DNA of 64,000 nucleotides, taken from Actinernus sp. WN-2022. Lineage: Eukaryota > Cnidaria > Anthozoa > Actiniaria > Actinernidae. Where the stretch lies: the NCBI GenBank assembly GCA_030867875.1, contig JAOWCC010000252.1:110802-174801 (forward strand), written 5' to 3'. Position numbers and translations under genes: made by a program. Of the stretch, positions 1-13,500 are shown piece after piece (position 1 is the first letter of the stretch; each line of letters opens with the position of its first letter). The notes under the pieces are model-generated. The model did no database searches, was not told the DNA's origin, and saw nothing but the letters and a program-made list of their open reading frames with translations.

Positions 1-334
1 CAACCACGTGATTTGTTAGCTGCAAAGGGCCTATTTGATATCTCAGGCCCGTTTCAGATGCCGCTGCACTCATGTGCCGAACCTAATTAGATAAACAGAT
101 TCGCCCAATTATTATCCTTTGTTTCAATTGCGTTCGGCACGAGTGGACATGGAGCGGTGTCTGAACCGAGCCTAATGATGGATCAACGTAAGGGCGTAAT
201 TCACATTTGTGCAGGCTCTTCCACCACCTCATCATGAGCCTGTTCGCAGGCTAACCAAATAGAGAACAATTTCAAAAGGTATTTTTCTTTCTTCGCTGTA
301 CCTCTGTGTCGGAAGGATAGAGTTTAATAATTCT

Positions 335-490
335 AATATTGATTGTGTTCAATCAATCCCAAGAGATTCAAATAACAAAGACGTGACCGCCATGTTGGAT
401 GAACTAACAAGAGAAGCTAACGAAGAATCGTTTGTTAAAGGGAACCAAGATGGCGGCGATGACGTCACATGCACACCAGCAATAGCATCG
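335..490 (-). repeat. Dispersed MITE-like repeat R1, copy 1
   Basis: In reverse orientation this reads attgctgg...gacgtcat.gccgccat, then cgttagcttctcttgtt, then ccaacatggcgg and a tail like tttgaatctcttgggattg. It matches copies at 4771-4815, 6550-6690 and 63165-63315. An internal inverted repeat pairs GCCGCCATcTTGG with CCAACATGGCGG. Confidence 0.75.
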
Positions 491-621
491 GAGATTCGGA
501 GAACGAAGTCATTGTACTCAATCGAGCAATCGCTGAACGGTGGAATCAATCTCGAAAAAACACACGAGGTGTCGGATTCCTCCGGCACTCGTTCGCTACT
601 GCTCCTGAAGAAAAGCCGTTC

Positions 622-650
622 AACTAAGCACAGGTAGCCCATGAACTAAG
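622..650. mobile_element. Possible excision footprint of a CACAGG-ended element
   Basis: The 15-bp string CACAGGTAGCCCATG (629-643) is flanked on both sides by the same 7 bases, aactaag (622-628 and 644-650). This is the left end of the CACAGG family with a 7-bp duplication, but without a right end. It may be a deleted remnant. Chance is possible. Confidence 0.4.
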
Positions 651-3600
651 GCTAAGCTGATGGAATCCCCGGCCGAATCGGTACATGCTAGGTTAGCTAC
701 AGAAACCGTCAAATTTGACTACTTACAAAGCGAGGAAATAAGCGATGGGTCGATTAAATGAATGCTATAGGAATGCGAGAAAGAGATCCTGGAGGTAAAA
801 TGCTGAAAGTTTGGATTTTCGAAGAATTACGAGGCCTCGAAGAGTCGCCACATGGACTAATGGCGTCTCGTATTTCCCGCCTTCTCAATATTTATATAGG
901 GGAGGGGGGAAAAAGCTCAGAAGTGCCTTAAACCAGAAATAAGCACATCAGTGATGAAGAGGAACAACTGCACAACACACAGGTAAGATTTCACTACTTT
1001 ATTGATCATTTTGGTACAGTTTTAGATTTTTTCTAAAAATTTCCATACATTCGGCTTGTAAAAATCATTAGCTTGGGCTGCCTGTGCAGTAACAGTGCGT
1101 GCAATGCACCCTGGTTGAGAGACACTTTAAAGAACCAGAGTAGAAGACTGAGATCTTATTCTTTTCCCCTTCTATTCCTAATATACAGAAACAACAACAC
1201 CTTTGTTTGTTCCTGTGACGTACCTTAAATATTCTATGGATATGTAGCTCACACTGTTTGATAAGTGGCTAATATTGGGCTACACAAAATAATATAATTT
1301 GCTCTTTTCAACAGAGTAAACATGCAACATTGGTTCTTGAAGGGCCGGACGGGAAAATATTTGGCAAAACAATGTTCGTTAAGCAAGAAATCGAGTAGGT
1401 CCGGACGGCTTTTTCCGGCCCGCTCACGTCAAACACGTACGGCTCCCATCACGTGACTTTTGTAAATGGTTTTGAAAGCCACACCGGTTATATGATAAAG
1501 TAGATAATTTTTTTGTAGTACTCTGGTTTTACGTCCCATATATTTTTCTTTTCTTTTTTCTTGTAAGGAAATTGCCGAAATAAGGAATTCTACAAATACA
1601 GATGGACACAAATACAGCCTATTCATTCTCGACCCAGTCCATTTCATGTCTTACTGCGCAGTATGAAATGATGAGGGCCTGGGATCGAGAATTGCAGCCG
1701 TTTCGTCAGTGGTACAGTTCCTTTTCAACTTACCGTGTGCATGTGAGTACAGTTTCGGTAAAAAATAAACTTTCTATTGCAAGCAGTTAATGTATTCGTT
1801 TCTTTAACCATCAAATATTCTCTCCCGAGAGATTGGTATAATCGCGTCACGTGACCCGATATTTGCTCAGTGAATACACCCCTGTGAACATAGCGCTTCA
1901 GTCTCGGAAACTGATCGCTTTGGTCTCGGATACTGTTCGCTTCGGTCTCGCAACATTGTTTGTTCGGTGCATGCGTAGCGTTACACTACTGCTCGTAATT
2001 CCCATGAAAATCCCATGAAAACGTAACAGGTATTGTGTAGTTGCGATGTTGAAACTTTTGATCTTTCTAGGTACCCGTGGAAATAAGCGAGCTAACAAGA
2101 ACAAAAATCAAAAACAAATACTTCAGTCGGTGGACAAGCAGCCGTTTGAGGTTCGGGTGATCTTTGCAATTTCAGCAAATTCCGGCAATTTTTTACCCCG
2201 GCCGCTCTGTATAATGTAACAAAGGAACGGGTAGGAGACGAGCGTATTAGACCTACTTGAACTCTGGCCACTTTTACCCCCGAAAATCCCAAACAATGGT
2301 ATCTTACTGACCTTGACCACTGCATCGACCAATAAATAATAAATTATTTTTAAGTCAGTAGATCCAAGATAGTACCCATTCTCGACCAGCACGCTGCCGC
2401 CGATACCAAACCAAGTCCCTACTGAGTACCGTAAAGCAAGGTACCAAGGCATGAGGATACGAAAGCTAAAGGCAGTTGACGATAAAAAGGTTGCCAAGGA
2501 ATGACATCAGAAAGCGAAATTTCTTGACCATCTGCAAGGATCCATCAATATGATTTCTCACAACATTTGAGAAAATATTGATTTTGATTCAATATTATAT
2601 AGTTTTGAAAAATGTATTCGTTTGTATAATTGTTTGTATTGACATCTGGAAAATTGAAATGAGTAAAAGACTAAGAAATTCCATGGAAATGCCAGTAAAT
2701 ATTGCCATTTACAGAGCTTGGGTTACCTGTGTTCAAACTAAGGTACTTTCAGGCGATAGTTCCTCGACATATGTACTAGTACTCTATTTGTGTAATCAGA
2801 AAAATCAATCCCGCAGTCTAACTGCTAAATATCTGGCGCATGCGTACAATGTAGTATGATGCATCACATTCGGTTGTATTTAGCAAGTTCTCAATTCGAA
2901 TCCTTTCGGATTTACTCTTTTCTTGAAGTTGATGATCGCTCTGTCATAAAGATATCAGGAAGCCATAAAGAAAGCTGTAAAGGTGCTGTCACGGTTTTGC
3001 GCATGTCTGGAATCAATGTTCAATTGGTGGCTGTTAATTGGTTTCAAACAGTTAAAGTTGAAAGGATATGCAATACTTTCCTTGAAGCCGGCTAGATCTA
3101 CGCACAGTTTGTTAATCAGTTTTACACATTTACGTTGATTTCATCCATCCCAAACGTGAGCTAGGATAGTCAGTTTATATGAAAACTATTGCTGGTTTTC
3201 ACTTAATCCCCCGAGATTCAAATGACACCCAACAAAAGAAGCAAATGAGGAATATATTGTTTAAGCCAGGCATCGGGCACAATCAGGCGACAATACTTAG
3301 TCACGTGAGACGAGCTATCGCGCTCAATTTAAATTTATGCTCCAGCGCACTTGCCAAATAACAAAGAAAACTGCCTCAAACTGGTCTATGCCCTGAAAAT
3401 ATTGCCGATTTGGGGGTTTAAAAATTGTTATCCACAAAAATGTAAACACGGGATTTTAAAGAAGGGATGTTACCCTGCAATTTCCGCTAATTTGGGGGTA
3501 CATTTGGTGAAATCTTCTGCCATTAAATAAAGACTGAAGTTTTGGTTATTTCAGGTAGAAAACGTATTGTATGGAAAGTGTTCTCATTTGCTATTCAGTA

Positions 3601-4770
3601 CTTATTTTCTCACGAAGTCTAAAATCAGTAAAGATTGTAAAAACGGGAAAAGATTATTTGATAACTTATCTCTTATCAAGCGTTCTTTTATCGAAATCCG
3701 TTGAATATTTCTGCCATTAAAGTTGAAAAGTATTTCTAGCAGTCAAATCGTCCTCAATGCTTGCATATTAATCGACCTTTCGAAACTCCCGGGAGACCGG
3801 CGAGCTAACATAAGCTCCGCCTCGTGTGTTAAAACAGAAGATACCGAAACAAAGGGGCGGCAGTGAAAAGCTAATTAGTCAATTGAGTTGGATAAGCAAT
3901 TTAGTGGTATCGCTTGGCTTTTGAAATTTGACTAAACTTTAATAACAAATGCCAAGGAACTACATCAAAAAGTAAACATGCATCAAGAGAAACTTTGCAT
4001 TCGCATTTTATTCTCTATCACTGTTAGTGTTGTAATTAGAATTACAATCTGATAAAAAGAAAATATTTTCACCGATCACGGACTTTATTTGTTTATTACT
4101 CTTTCCTGGCGTCGTGTAGTCTGTAGAACACAAACTATACTTTCTTCAGGCAAGGCTATCTCGACTTGAAATCATCCCAAATTCTTGAAAAATAATGATC
4201 CCGAATTCGTAAGCGTTTCCACTAGAAGAAAATACACTTAATCTCGCGATTTTGACCAGAAATTTCGGTCCGAATTTAATATTTATTGCACTGAATTATA
4301 GGTTTTTCCTTGTTTTCACTAGTTTTGAAAATTCGCTAGCAAGCTCGAGAATACGCCAATATACCGTTAAACTATAAAACTATACGGACACAATGATTCC
4401 GGATTCATGATCCCACTTACAATCCCGGATTCGTTTTTATCACGGCTTCATCGAAAAGTATTCGAACACGCTGGGACAAGTGTAAACGGGGTTACGAATC
4501 CGGGTTAATGATACAGGATTCACGACGAACATTGCAGGCAAGTTTAGTTCATAGCCCTGGCCATGGTTGATAGAAACTCTTAACGAGCGTTGGGAGTTCG
4601 TTAGTCTCATAACAAGATTGATTGACAGGTGATTTATCCGCTCTGGGAGTAGAGTATTCCCAAACTGATCACCTAGCAGCCAATCACAAGCGCTTTACCG
4701 TTAACTAATCAGGCATATCATAATTATGCAGCCCTGAGCGACCGTCGCCTGAAACAATAGGATTCTGCGC
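651..4770. other. Noncoding AT-rich stretch without a supported gene
   Basis: Only short frames without family resemblance are present. Seen: a terminus-like GGGCTGCCTGTG at about 1075-1086 with no partner, three weak 22-bp repeats of the ggtctcgga type at 1889-1950, and a degenerate piece of R1 near 3187-3250. No RNA gene was recognised. The first 334 bases of the window likewise show nothing. Confidence 0.5.
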
Positions 4771-4815
4771 GATGGGCACCAACATGGCGGCTATGACGTC
4801 AAAGTGAAAGCCAGC
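4771..4815 (-). repeat. Dispersed repeat R1, truncated copy 2
   Basis: In reverse orientation this gives attgctggctttcactt, tgacgtcatagccgccat and gttggtgccc, matching the left half of the copy at 63165. The remaining half is absent, and the TTAA-ended element begins directly beside it. Confidence 0.7.
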
Positions 4816-4820
4816 AATAC

Positions 4821-5851
4821 TTAAAGTGCGCCTAACGTTTATTTTGTTATCATAAATATCGATTCTACATCAAGTTTTGAGTACTTCTGTGAAGAAAGTT
4901 TTGGTTTACAGAGAATAATCTATGTTCTACGTTTGTTTGGAATCGTGAAAATGTGACCTTTCCTGACCCGTGACCGCGTAAGCAAAAGCCTGGGTCGATC
5001 CCTGGGTTTGGCGTCTTTCTATCACGAAAACATCGAATATACACTGTTTGCGAGTTGTTAGTAAAGAAAAAGTCATTTAGTCAACATGTTAAGTATTTAT
5101 TCAAATTATTACAAAGTCGAGTTAATAGCTGTTATTACGGCTAAGCCAAATACCATGAAACGGTCAACGGTTTCACCCATCTTATCGGGTCATCGACTCA
5201 TTTGAGGCTGTTTCAGCTTGTTTGAGTGAAATTTTCTTTGAAATATCCTCGTTTTACTCTGCTTTATCATTCCTGTCGCTTTATTCGATGCACTGGTAGT
5301 GACTGTAAGACGCTGAGTGACCCAAGGATGGACTAACCAATTTGATAAGGCTGAATGCGAAGAGGAGTTGGCGTGTGAGTTGTTGACTTTATGGACCCAA
5401 GAAGCTTCTGAAGACAAGGCTTGTAAAAACATTCCGTCAAATCACTCCAGTGGCCAAGGACAGACACCGCTTAACATTTATTCTTGCTTTTGTTTAGAAA
5501 ATAATCGTTTGGGGCATCATCTTCTTGGTGATCTCCGTTCAACGTGACTCCATCTCTGTACCATTTTGAAACGGTTGACCCGAAAGCCTCGTTTTCATGA
5601 AGGCTGATGGGTAAACCCGCTGATCATTTGGCTCAGCCGTAACAACAGCTATTATATGACGTCTACCCAGGGATCGACCCAGGCTTTTACTGACGCGGTC
5701 GTGGGTCAGGAAAGATCATATTTTCACGATTTCAACCAAGCGTAGAACATAAATTATTCTCTGTAAACCAAAACGTTCTTCACAGAAATATTCAAAACTT
5801 GATGTAGAATCGATATTTATGATAACAAAATAAACGTTACGTGCACTTTAA
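4821..5851. mobile_element. TTAA-bounded inverted-repeat transposon, about 1 kb
   Basis: Arms of about 200 bp (4821-5022 and 5658-5851) are inverted copies with scattered mismatches. The ends are TTAAAGTGCGCC and, on the other strand, TTAAAGTGCACG. TTAA at both borders fits a TTAA target duplication. The central part (5190-5547) contains no recognisable transposase, so this is a non-autonomous element. Confidence 0.8.
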
Positions 5852-6549
5852 AATAATGTTGTTCCGGCTCGGAACACAAAGGCGTGTCCATCACCGCGAC
5901 ACAGAACTTTTAAACGTTTTTTTTTATTTTTCATTTAAACAATATTTATTCTTTGCATCGTGGTATAAAAATCAAATCAAATACATCAGTTATTTGCGAA
6001 AATATCATTGGCGAAAGTAATATTTTCATTGGGCCAGGAACGAACAACGGCGATTGTCTTTTTGTTTCTGTCGTGGCATTTCGTCCTTGTTTGGTCAAAA
6101 CACATTTTTTCAAGAAACATTAATGCCGTAATCTGTGTTTCCACGGATAAAAGATGAAAACAAGTAGATTGATTACAAACGTAATAATAGGCGTTTTGCA
6201 GGAAACAGTCACGTGCTGAGATATAACATCATTAACGAATAAATTGAGCTCAAGTCCATGGGAAAGGCTTAATTACTGGATGGCAAACATTCTTCAAAAA
6301 CGCAGTTTCACCGAGAAAGATAGACAGTCGATTGGATGTGGAAATTTTCAAACACGTTTTGCTAATGACACTACCGATCTCGTTTTGAGCGTTTTGAAGG
6401 ATGGCCGGCATTAAAGAACCATAATGAATAGACATAATGAAATTACCTGTAACGCGGCTATATCATTGTAATTTATTTAACATAAGCTCTCTAGATGAAC
6501 TTCTAAGCTCTTAGAGCAAATGTTAAGTGTTAATATTTTTTTAATGAAT
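5852..6549. other. Noncoding stretch downstream of the nAChR gene
   Basis: No gene is visible. A minus-strand AATAAA near 6472 could serve as the 3' end of the receptor transcript; this is only a candidate. Confidence 0.35.
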
Positions 6550-6690
6550 AGACCCTTTGCACGTGACGTCATAGCCGCCATGTTGGTGTACATGCTAATA
6601 ATAGTTCTTCGTTAGCTTCTTTTGTTCTGTACACCAACATGGCCGCCATGCCCTTTGTCATTTGAATCTCTGGGGATTGAGTGCAAACCA
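6550..6690 (+). repeat. Dispersed repeat R1, copy 3
   Basis: It contains gtgacgtcatagccgccatg, ttggtg, ttcgttagcttcttttgtt and caccaacatggccgccatgc, then tttgaatctctggggattga. It is nearly identical to 63165-63315 in the second half. It lies just beyond the receptor stop codon and may be inside the 3' UTR. Confidence 0.8.
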
Positions 6691-6743
6691 TCTATTGATC
6701 CATGCAATAATATAAAACATGTTTTGTTTTAAATCCAGTAAGT

Positions 6744-7535
6744 TTAGGCATCGTCTGTACTGTCCGGTACAATGGAGTATCTAGGAGCCTGCATAAAGAT
6801 AATAAATGTTGACCCGAACAACACAACAAGGAACAGCCACAAGAAAATTTTATCAATGATCTCTGCTACTATTTTCCATTCCTCTTTCTTCAGATCCTCC
6901 ACCTCCTTACTCCTCGCCATTTTAACAAGTCTACGAACATTGTTCGCTATATTCTCCTGCCTGCAAAGCATCATCGATGTCACCGGGTTTTCGTCCGCTA
7001 ATAGAAGATTGAAGTCATTATCACGTGTTTTCTCGTCCAGCTTGGTTTCAGGTTCAGTCACAGTTAGCTCAGATATGTTGTCGACGGAGACGTAAAGTCC
7101 CATGGGGGAATTCTTATGTGCGGATGTTTTCCCACGCTCCACGGAGGTGAGAAGACCGAAGTCCATTTGAGAATAAGTTGGAAATTCGCCTTCAAAAAAT
7201 GAAACTTTTCTGGAACCTTGGTGTTGGTTATGAAGCGTTGGAGGTGAAAGTCGTCTCACATGATTAATTTTGTCTTTGTTTACATCAAGTGTGATTTGGT
7301 TGTTGCTCATTCTTCTGAATGTTTCCTTTTCTCGGAGCATTTCTTGAAGCACTTCTTCTCCCTCGGCGTCGAGTTCAGTTTTGATTGCTTTGATGGCTGT
7401 GGGGACTTTAACCCTGGTAAACTTTGCAAGCCATCTAAGGACAAGAATACGGACCCACATTGGCATTTCTGTGGTGACGGGGTTAGTAAAGGAGCATTTG
7501 AGCACCAAACAAGTAGCGACCAAGGCGAGGCCAAC
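6744..7535 (-). CDS. nAChR last exon: TM3, cytoplasmic loop, TM4 and stop
   Basis: The 792-bp exon follows a cacattttag acceptor. It opens [16 protein letters not shown], completing TM3, then HxxP-like [17 protein letters not shown] loop of about 160 residues is rich in charged and polar residues. It ends in the amphipathic MA helix and TM4 ([18 protein letters not shown] then [13 protein letters not shown]) and a short extracellular tail with a TAA stop. The TM3-TM4 loop is the least conserved part of these receptors and shows no assignable motif. Confidence 0.95.
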   Translation of the reverse strand, partial: VGLALVATCLVLKCSFTNPVTTEMPMWVRILVLRWLAKFTRVKVPTAIKAIKTELDAEGEEVLQEMLREKETFRRMSNNQITLDVNKDKINHVRRLSPPTLHNQHQGSRKVSFFEGEFPTYSQMDFGLLTSVERGKTSAHKNSPMGLYVSVDNISELTVTEPETKLDEKTRDNDFNLLLADENPVTSMMLCRQENIANNVRRLVKMARSKEVEDLKKEEWKIVAEIIDKIFLWLFLVVLFGSTFIIFMQAPRYSIVPDSTDDA

Positions 7536-10500
7536 CTAAAATGTGCATCAGAGCACACAAAAATAACAATTATAAAAATACAAAAAAGGAAACAGAAGTA
7601 CAGTACTAATAAGTATTGAGAGTATTATACGATTTTCCTGTTGTTTTTGTCCTTCTAATCCAATCAAACTACTGAGTCGAAAGACCAAACGCAAACTACC
7701 CACAGCTAGCCAATCATAGGAGCGAGTAATCACAAGTAACTCATAAATGGCTTCCCTGTGAGCCAATGACAAACCAAAGCAAAACCAAAACCAATTTGCG
7801 TTTGGATTTACTTTGGAATCTGATTGATCGGTTTATTTTTTAGCCAATAGGAGAGCGTTGTAAACGCAAAACCAAAACACTTCCGACAGTCATGTAAATA
7901 CCGCTCTATGTTACAGTACGGTTATGCATGGTACGGCTACGGTCATGCCTGGTATTGCAGTAAGTTACAGTACGGCTACGGTAAGGCTACGGAAAGGCTA
8001 CAGACATGCGCGGTATTGCAGTAAGTTACAGTACGGTTACGGAAAGGCTACGGAAAGGCTACGGAAAGGCTACGGAAAGGCTACGGAAAGGCTACGGAAA
8101 GGCTACGGAAAGGCTACGGAAAGGCTACGGAAAGGCTACGGAAAGGCTACGGACATGCCCAGTATTGCAGTAAGTTACAGTACGGCTACGGTAAGGCTAC
8201 GGTAAGGCTACGGACATGCGCGGTATTGTTGTCCCATTCATACAGTAAGTTACAGTACGGCTACGGTAAGGCTACGGATATGTCCGGTCTTGCAGTAAGT
8301 TACAGTACGGTTACGGTAAGGCTACGGTAAGGCTACGGTAAGCCTACGGACATGCCCGGTATTGCAGTAAGTTAGAGTAATGTTACGGTAAAGGCTACGG
8401 ACATACCCGGTATTGCAGTAAGTTACAGTAATGTTATTTTAAGGCTAAGGACATGCCCGGCATTGCAGTAAGTTACAGTAATGTTACGGTAAGGCTACGA
8501 ACATGCCCGGTGTTGTAGTAAGTTTTGATAGAAACGTATAATTAGAGTTCAGCGGCATAGTTTACATCACGGTCATGCGCAGTGTACACAAAAACAGGTC
8601 CCACATTGATTAGAAGGTCTGTATGCATCAATACAGGAGTCTTCATTACCTTAATATTTTACCCAACCGGGATAGGGGAAGTCAGTGATCGGTTGTGAGA
8701 CTTCCCTCCAACAGAGTGTTTGTTGGGCACTGACATAGCTGATGATTCAAACATCAGTATCATTATCTGCATCCGTGATACAAGAGTATCAGTGATACAG
8801 ACATTGATGTTTTATTAATCAGTATCTCTAAATCTAGTACAACACTGATGTTTTATTAATAAGTGTTGTATCAAATAATTATACCGACACTGATGTTTTA
8901 TTAAACAGTTCTGCATCAAACGAACGCCAAGTACGGACTGAATATCTAATCAGTTCTGTGTGTGGGTTTACAGTGGTGATTATGAGACTCGAATGGTGCA
9001 TTTGGATTGGTTAGCACTCTTATGAATTATTATGAATTTTACAAGTAACACTACCTTCTTTTAATCTGATGAATTACCTCAAACATGGTTAGAGAATAGT
9101 AAATGCTGATAAGAGGGACCACTTCTGACGTAGGAGGCAACACTTCGGCTACTAACAGCATAAATACAATCATAGCCAGAAGGTTAGTGATGACCAGTGT
9201 AATGCGCTCGCCTGACTCGGGCGGTAGAACAAACGACAGCAAAGTCAACGCTGTGGAATGAGGAAGGAAAACAAGTATTTAGAGTAAATTTAAATCCCTC
9301 GGGAAGGGGGTACTCCCATATATAATCTATACGGTTATGCGCCTCACCCAAGGGCATGGTCTTCGAGCTATTTTAGCCCGGGGGGAGACTCTGAATTGAC
9401 GGGGTGCGGTAAAACGTATCGTAACCGTACTTTTCCTGTTCACGTGAGTTAGTTACGCGACCCGAGTCGTACCTTTTAGGGGTTCAGAATTAAAATGTTA
9501 AGGTTTTGTTACAACGTACATGAAAATTTACTCTAATTTACACTTTATGAATTTTAATTTATGCGTAACTTTTAGGGGTCATTTCCAAAATGACCACCGA
9601 GCACCCCCACGTTCACCCAAAATGTTCCCCCTCCACTGAGTTTTAATCAGAGTTCAAAGATTTTACTGGCATGATGTTAGGTCACGAGGAGCGAAAAAAT
9701 CTTCGAACTAACTGAAAGAAACTACTTATATTTGAGTGCAAATTTGGACCATCGCAAATACTTAATTCTTAACATATTCACTTTGACAGGAGCACTTGTT
9801 CAAAACTAAGCCTAGTATACTATGACAGAAAAGGCTCTTTCAATTCACGAGAGAAATTGAAGTGACCCCGCGATGAGAGGCAGTTGTTTCTCTGCCTATA
9901 TGGCAGATAGACTTGTCACAAGTCGTCCTCTTATGGTTAATAGCTCTAGCGATCAAGCGAGCGACCAGTTGAACCTAGGGGGAAAATCGTGGAAAAACTT
10001 TAAAGTGCCTATAACTGTATACCGCTCTGACTAAGAATTCGAAAGAATAAAAGTGGAAAAAAAAAACTTTGACGCTTTTGGTGGCGTCAAAGATAGGGAA
10101 AACATCGGTTTTGGGCTCTCTGTTTCCAGTTGGAAGTCAGCGCGAGTCTCGGTGAGGGCCTGGAGTTATGACGTCAATGTGGCATCATCCTCCAGCTCAT
10201 AATCCGCTTCCGCTTTCGGAGTCGGAACTAGATGACGTCTTTGTTGACAATATACGAGAAGTAAAGTTACACCAGAATACGAGTCGTAGAGTGCGAAGTC
10301 TGGAGTAGAAGAGGACGCCTTACTACATACACGTCACAGGTCACAAGTCTAAAGGGAATTGAAACTGACGGCCACCTATTCTCGTTCTCAAATTTTAAAG
10401 GCCGTAAAAAAATAAGTCAATTGGAATTTCCAGCATTATTGTATGACTTGTTTCCTTGGTATGGTACGAAATATACCTTCCCAGTGCTAGCAAAGATCTC

Positions 10501-13500
10501 TCCCTTTCCACTCGCGGCAAGAGAGAGAGAGACGTTTGGGTTACCTAGCAACCCTGTCATAATCCTCTACGTGACTTTGAAACCCGATGACAGTAAACTA
10601 ATGTGGGCTCAAACAGAGTAAGCGACGATGGAATTCCGATTTTCCATGACATTTCCATACTTTGAAAAAATTGGACAATCTTTACGATTACTTACCAGTT
10701 ATCAAAAAGCAAGGCATGACGAGGTTCATATAGTAGAAAGTGGTCTTCCTTCTGATGTGCAACGTGAACGTAATATCAGGGTAGGACTGGGGACAACACA
10801 CGTACACCAGGTCGTTGCGTTTGGCGGGAAACGATACCAAGTCCCACTCGCCGTTCTTGACGTACTTTGTGACGTCACCAAACTTAGCCTCGCTGACGAG
10901 GTCCAACCGCTGCCCATCATACGTCCAGGATCCGAATTTTAACTGACAGTGCTGCATGATGGAAACAGAACTAGTGGTTATTTCAAACCTTGATTTTACA
11001 TGGAGAATCACCAGATCTCTTCTTGGATACCATAAAATATTTGAAGAATTAACCGCCTCCCAGTTAACTTTGTTGGTTGAGGTAGGTTTAGGGTGCGTGT
11101 GGTTACGGGATAGAATCCCGCCTATCTTCGAGACTTCGGAGACGGGAATCTAGGTAACCCGTTTTCTTATATCCTTTCATCTGCTACCGTTTGTTCTAAC
11201 CCGGGGTAAGCGCTACCCCGGGATAGATCTAGTCTTCAAGGAAAATATTGCGTATCCTTTCGATCAAGTATTAAGGGAGAGGACTTTAACTGTTTGAAGC
11301 CAATTAGCAGCCACCAATCGAACATTGGATTTCAGACATGCGCAAAGCTATGACACAGCGCCTTTAACCACTGCACCACTGCGCAACCTAATAATGATCA
11401 AACTGACGTCCCATATACTGACAGGCCATACGTATTGGTATTAGTTCAATATAATAAAGCACGCTTGCCGGCTCTTGTAATTTGTTTAGTCATGTTTTTT
11501 TGCGGATTGGGCTGCCTGTGTCGCGCGATCCACAGGTAGTCCAATCCGAAACAAATTGACTGAAAAAAACTGAGAAGAGGAGTTTTACCTGTTCATCTAT
11601 GGGAAAATACGTGACGTCAATCTTACAAGTACTGGTCAGCAGTTGAGGAGCCAACCAAATGTTCCGCCCATTGAACATGAGTTTGATTTGTGTGGTAAAC
11701 TTGTTCAAGGCTCCATCCTTGTTACTGTCAACACTGAAAAGGAGACCAAGATTAAGGGCCTGGTTACATGAGGCAGGCTGGCCCGGTTTTCCGGGCTGGC
11801 GAGTTTGGCTATCTGACCCGCCTTGGTTGTGAAACACACCAAAAATTAACTATGGGTTTACGTGAGGCGGGCTGACACAGTTTGGAGAGATCGGGACAGC
11901 CTGCAGGCAAACCAGGTTAGCCTGTCTCATTTCATCGCGATCACTGGGCTAGTCCGCCTCTTGTAATCGCGATCACTGGGTTAGCTCGCCTCATGTAATC
12001 GCGATCACCGGGCTAGCCCACCTTTTGTAATCGTGATCACCGGGTTAGCCCACCTATTGTAATCGCGATGACCGGGCTAGTCCGCCTATTGTAATCGCGA
12101 TCACCGGGCTAGCCTGCCTCATGTAATCTTGATCACCTGGCTAGCCCACCTTTTGTAATCGTGATCACCGGGTTAGCCCACCTATTGTAATCGCGATGAC
12201 CGGGCTAGTCCGCCTATTGTAATCGCGATCACCGGGCTAGCCTGCCTCATGTAATCTTGATCACCTGGCTAGCCCACCTTTTGTAATCGTGATCACCGGG
12301 TTAGCCCACCTATTGTAATCGCGATGACCGGGCTAGTCCGCCTATTGTAATCGCGATGACCGGGCTAGTCCGCCTATTGTAATCGCGATCACCGGGCTAG
12401 CCTGCCTATTGTAATCGCGATGACCGGGCTAGTCCGCCTATTGTAATCGCGATCACCGGGTTAGCCCACCTATTGTAATCGCGATGACCGGGCTAGTCCG
12501 CCTATTGTAATCGCGATCACCGGGCTAGTCCGCCTATTGTAATCGCGATCACCGGGCTAGTCTGCCTTTTGTAATCGCGATCACCGGGCTAGTCCGCCTA
12601 TTGTAATCGCGATCACCGGGTTAGCCTGCCTCATGTCATCGCGATCACCGGGCTAGTCCGCTTATTGTAATCGCGATCACCGGGCTAGTCTGCCTTTTGT
12701 AATCGCGATCACCGGGCTAGTCCGCCTATTGTAATCGCGATCACCGGGCTAGCCTGCCTCATGTAATCTTGATCACCTGGCTAGTCCGCCTTTTGTAATC
12801 GTGATCACCGGGTTAGCCTGCCTCATGTCATCGCGATCACCGGGCTAGTCCGCTTATTGTAATCGCGATCACCGGGCTAGTCTGCCTTTTGTAATCGCGA
12901 TCACCGGGCTAGTCCGCCTATTGTAATCGCGATGACCAGGCTAGTCCGCCTATTGTAATCGCGATGACCGGGCTAGTCCGCCTATTGTAATCGCGATCAC
13001 CGGGCTAGCCTGCCTCATGTAATCGCGATCACCGGGCTAGTCTGCCTTTTGTAATCTTGATCACCGAGCTAGTCCGCCTATTTTAATCGCGATCACCGGG
13101 CTAGCCTGCCTCATGTAATCGCAATCACCGGGCTAGTCCGCCTTTTGTAATCGCGATCACCGGGCTAGTCCGCCTTTTGTAATCGCGATCACCGGGCTAG
13201 CCTGCCTCATCTAATCGCGATCACCGAACTAGTCTGCCTTTTGTAATCGCGATCACCGGGCTAGCCTGCCTCATGTAATCGCAATCACCGGGCTAGTCCG
13301 CCTTTTGTAATCGCGATCACCGGGCTAGTCCGCCTTTCAGGTAATCGCGATCACCGGGCTAGCCTGCCTCATGTAATCGCGATCACCGAGCTGGTCTGCC
13401 TTTTGTAATCGCGATCACCGGGCTAACCCGGCTCGGCAAGCCAGCAGGTAGAATTATTATTATCCCACGCATTATCCTTGTAGCAGCCATTTTTCCCGCC

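Noticed and set aside
7924..8205. 93-residue repetitive frame as an antifreeze- or collagen-like protein
   Set aside because: It is the translation of an 11-bp minisatellite inside a receptor intron; the frame is kept open only by repeat composition.
11930..13430. CRISPR-like regular array
   Set aside because: The 32-bp units are directly adjacent with no unique spacers, in a eukaryotic intron; it is a satellite.
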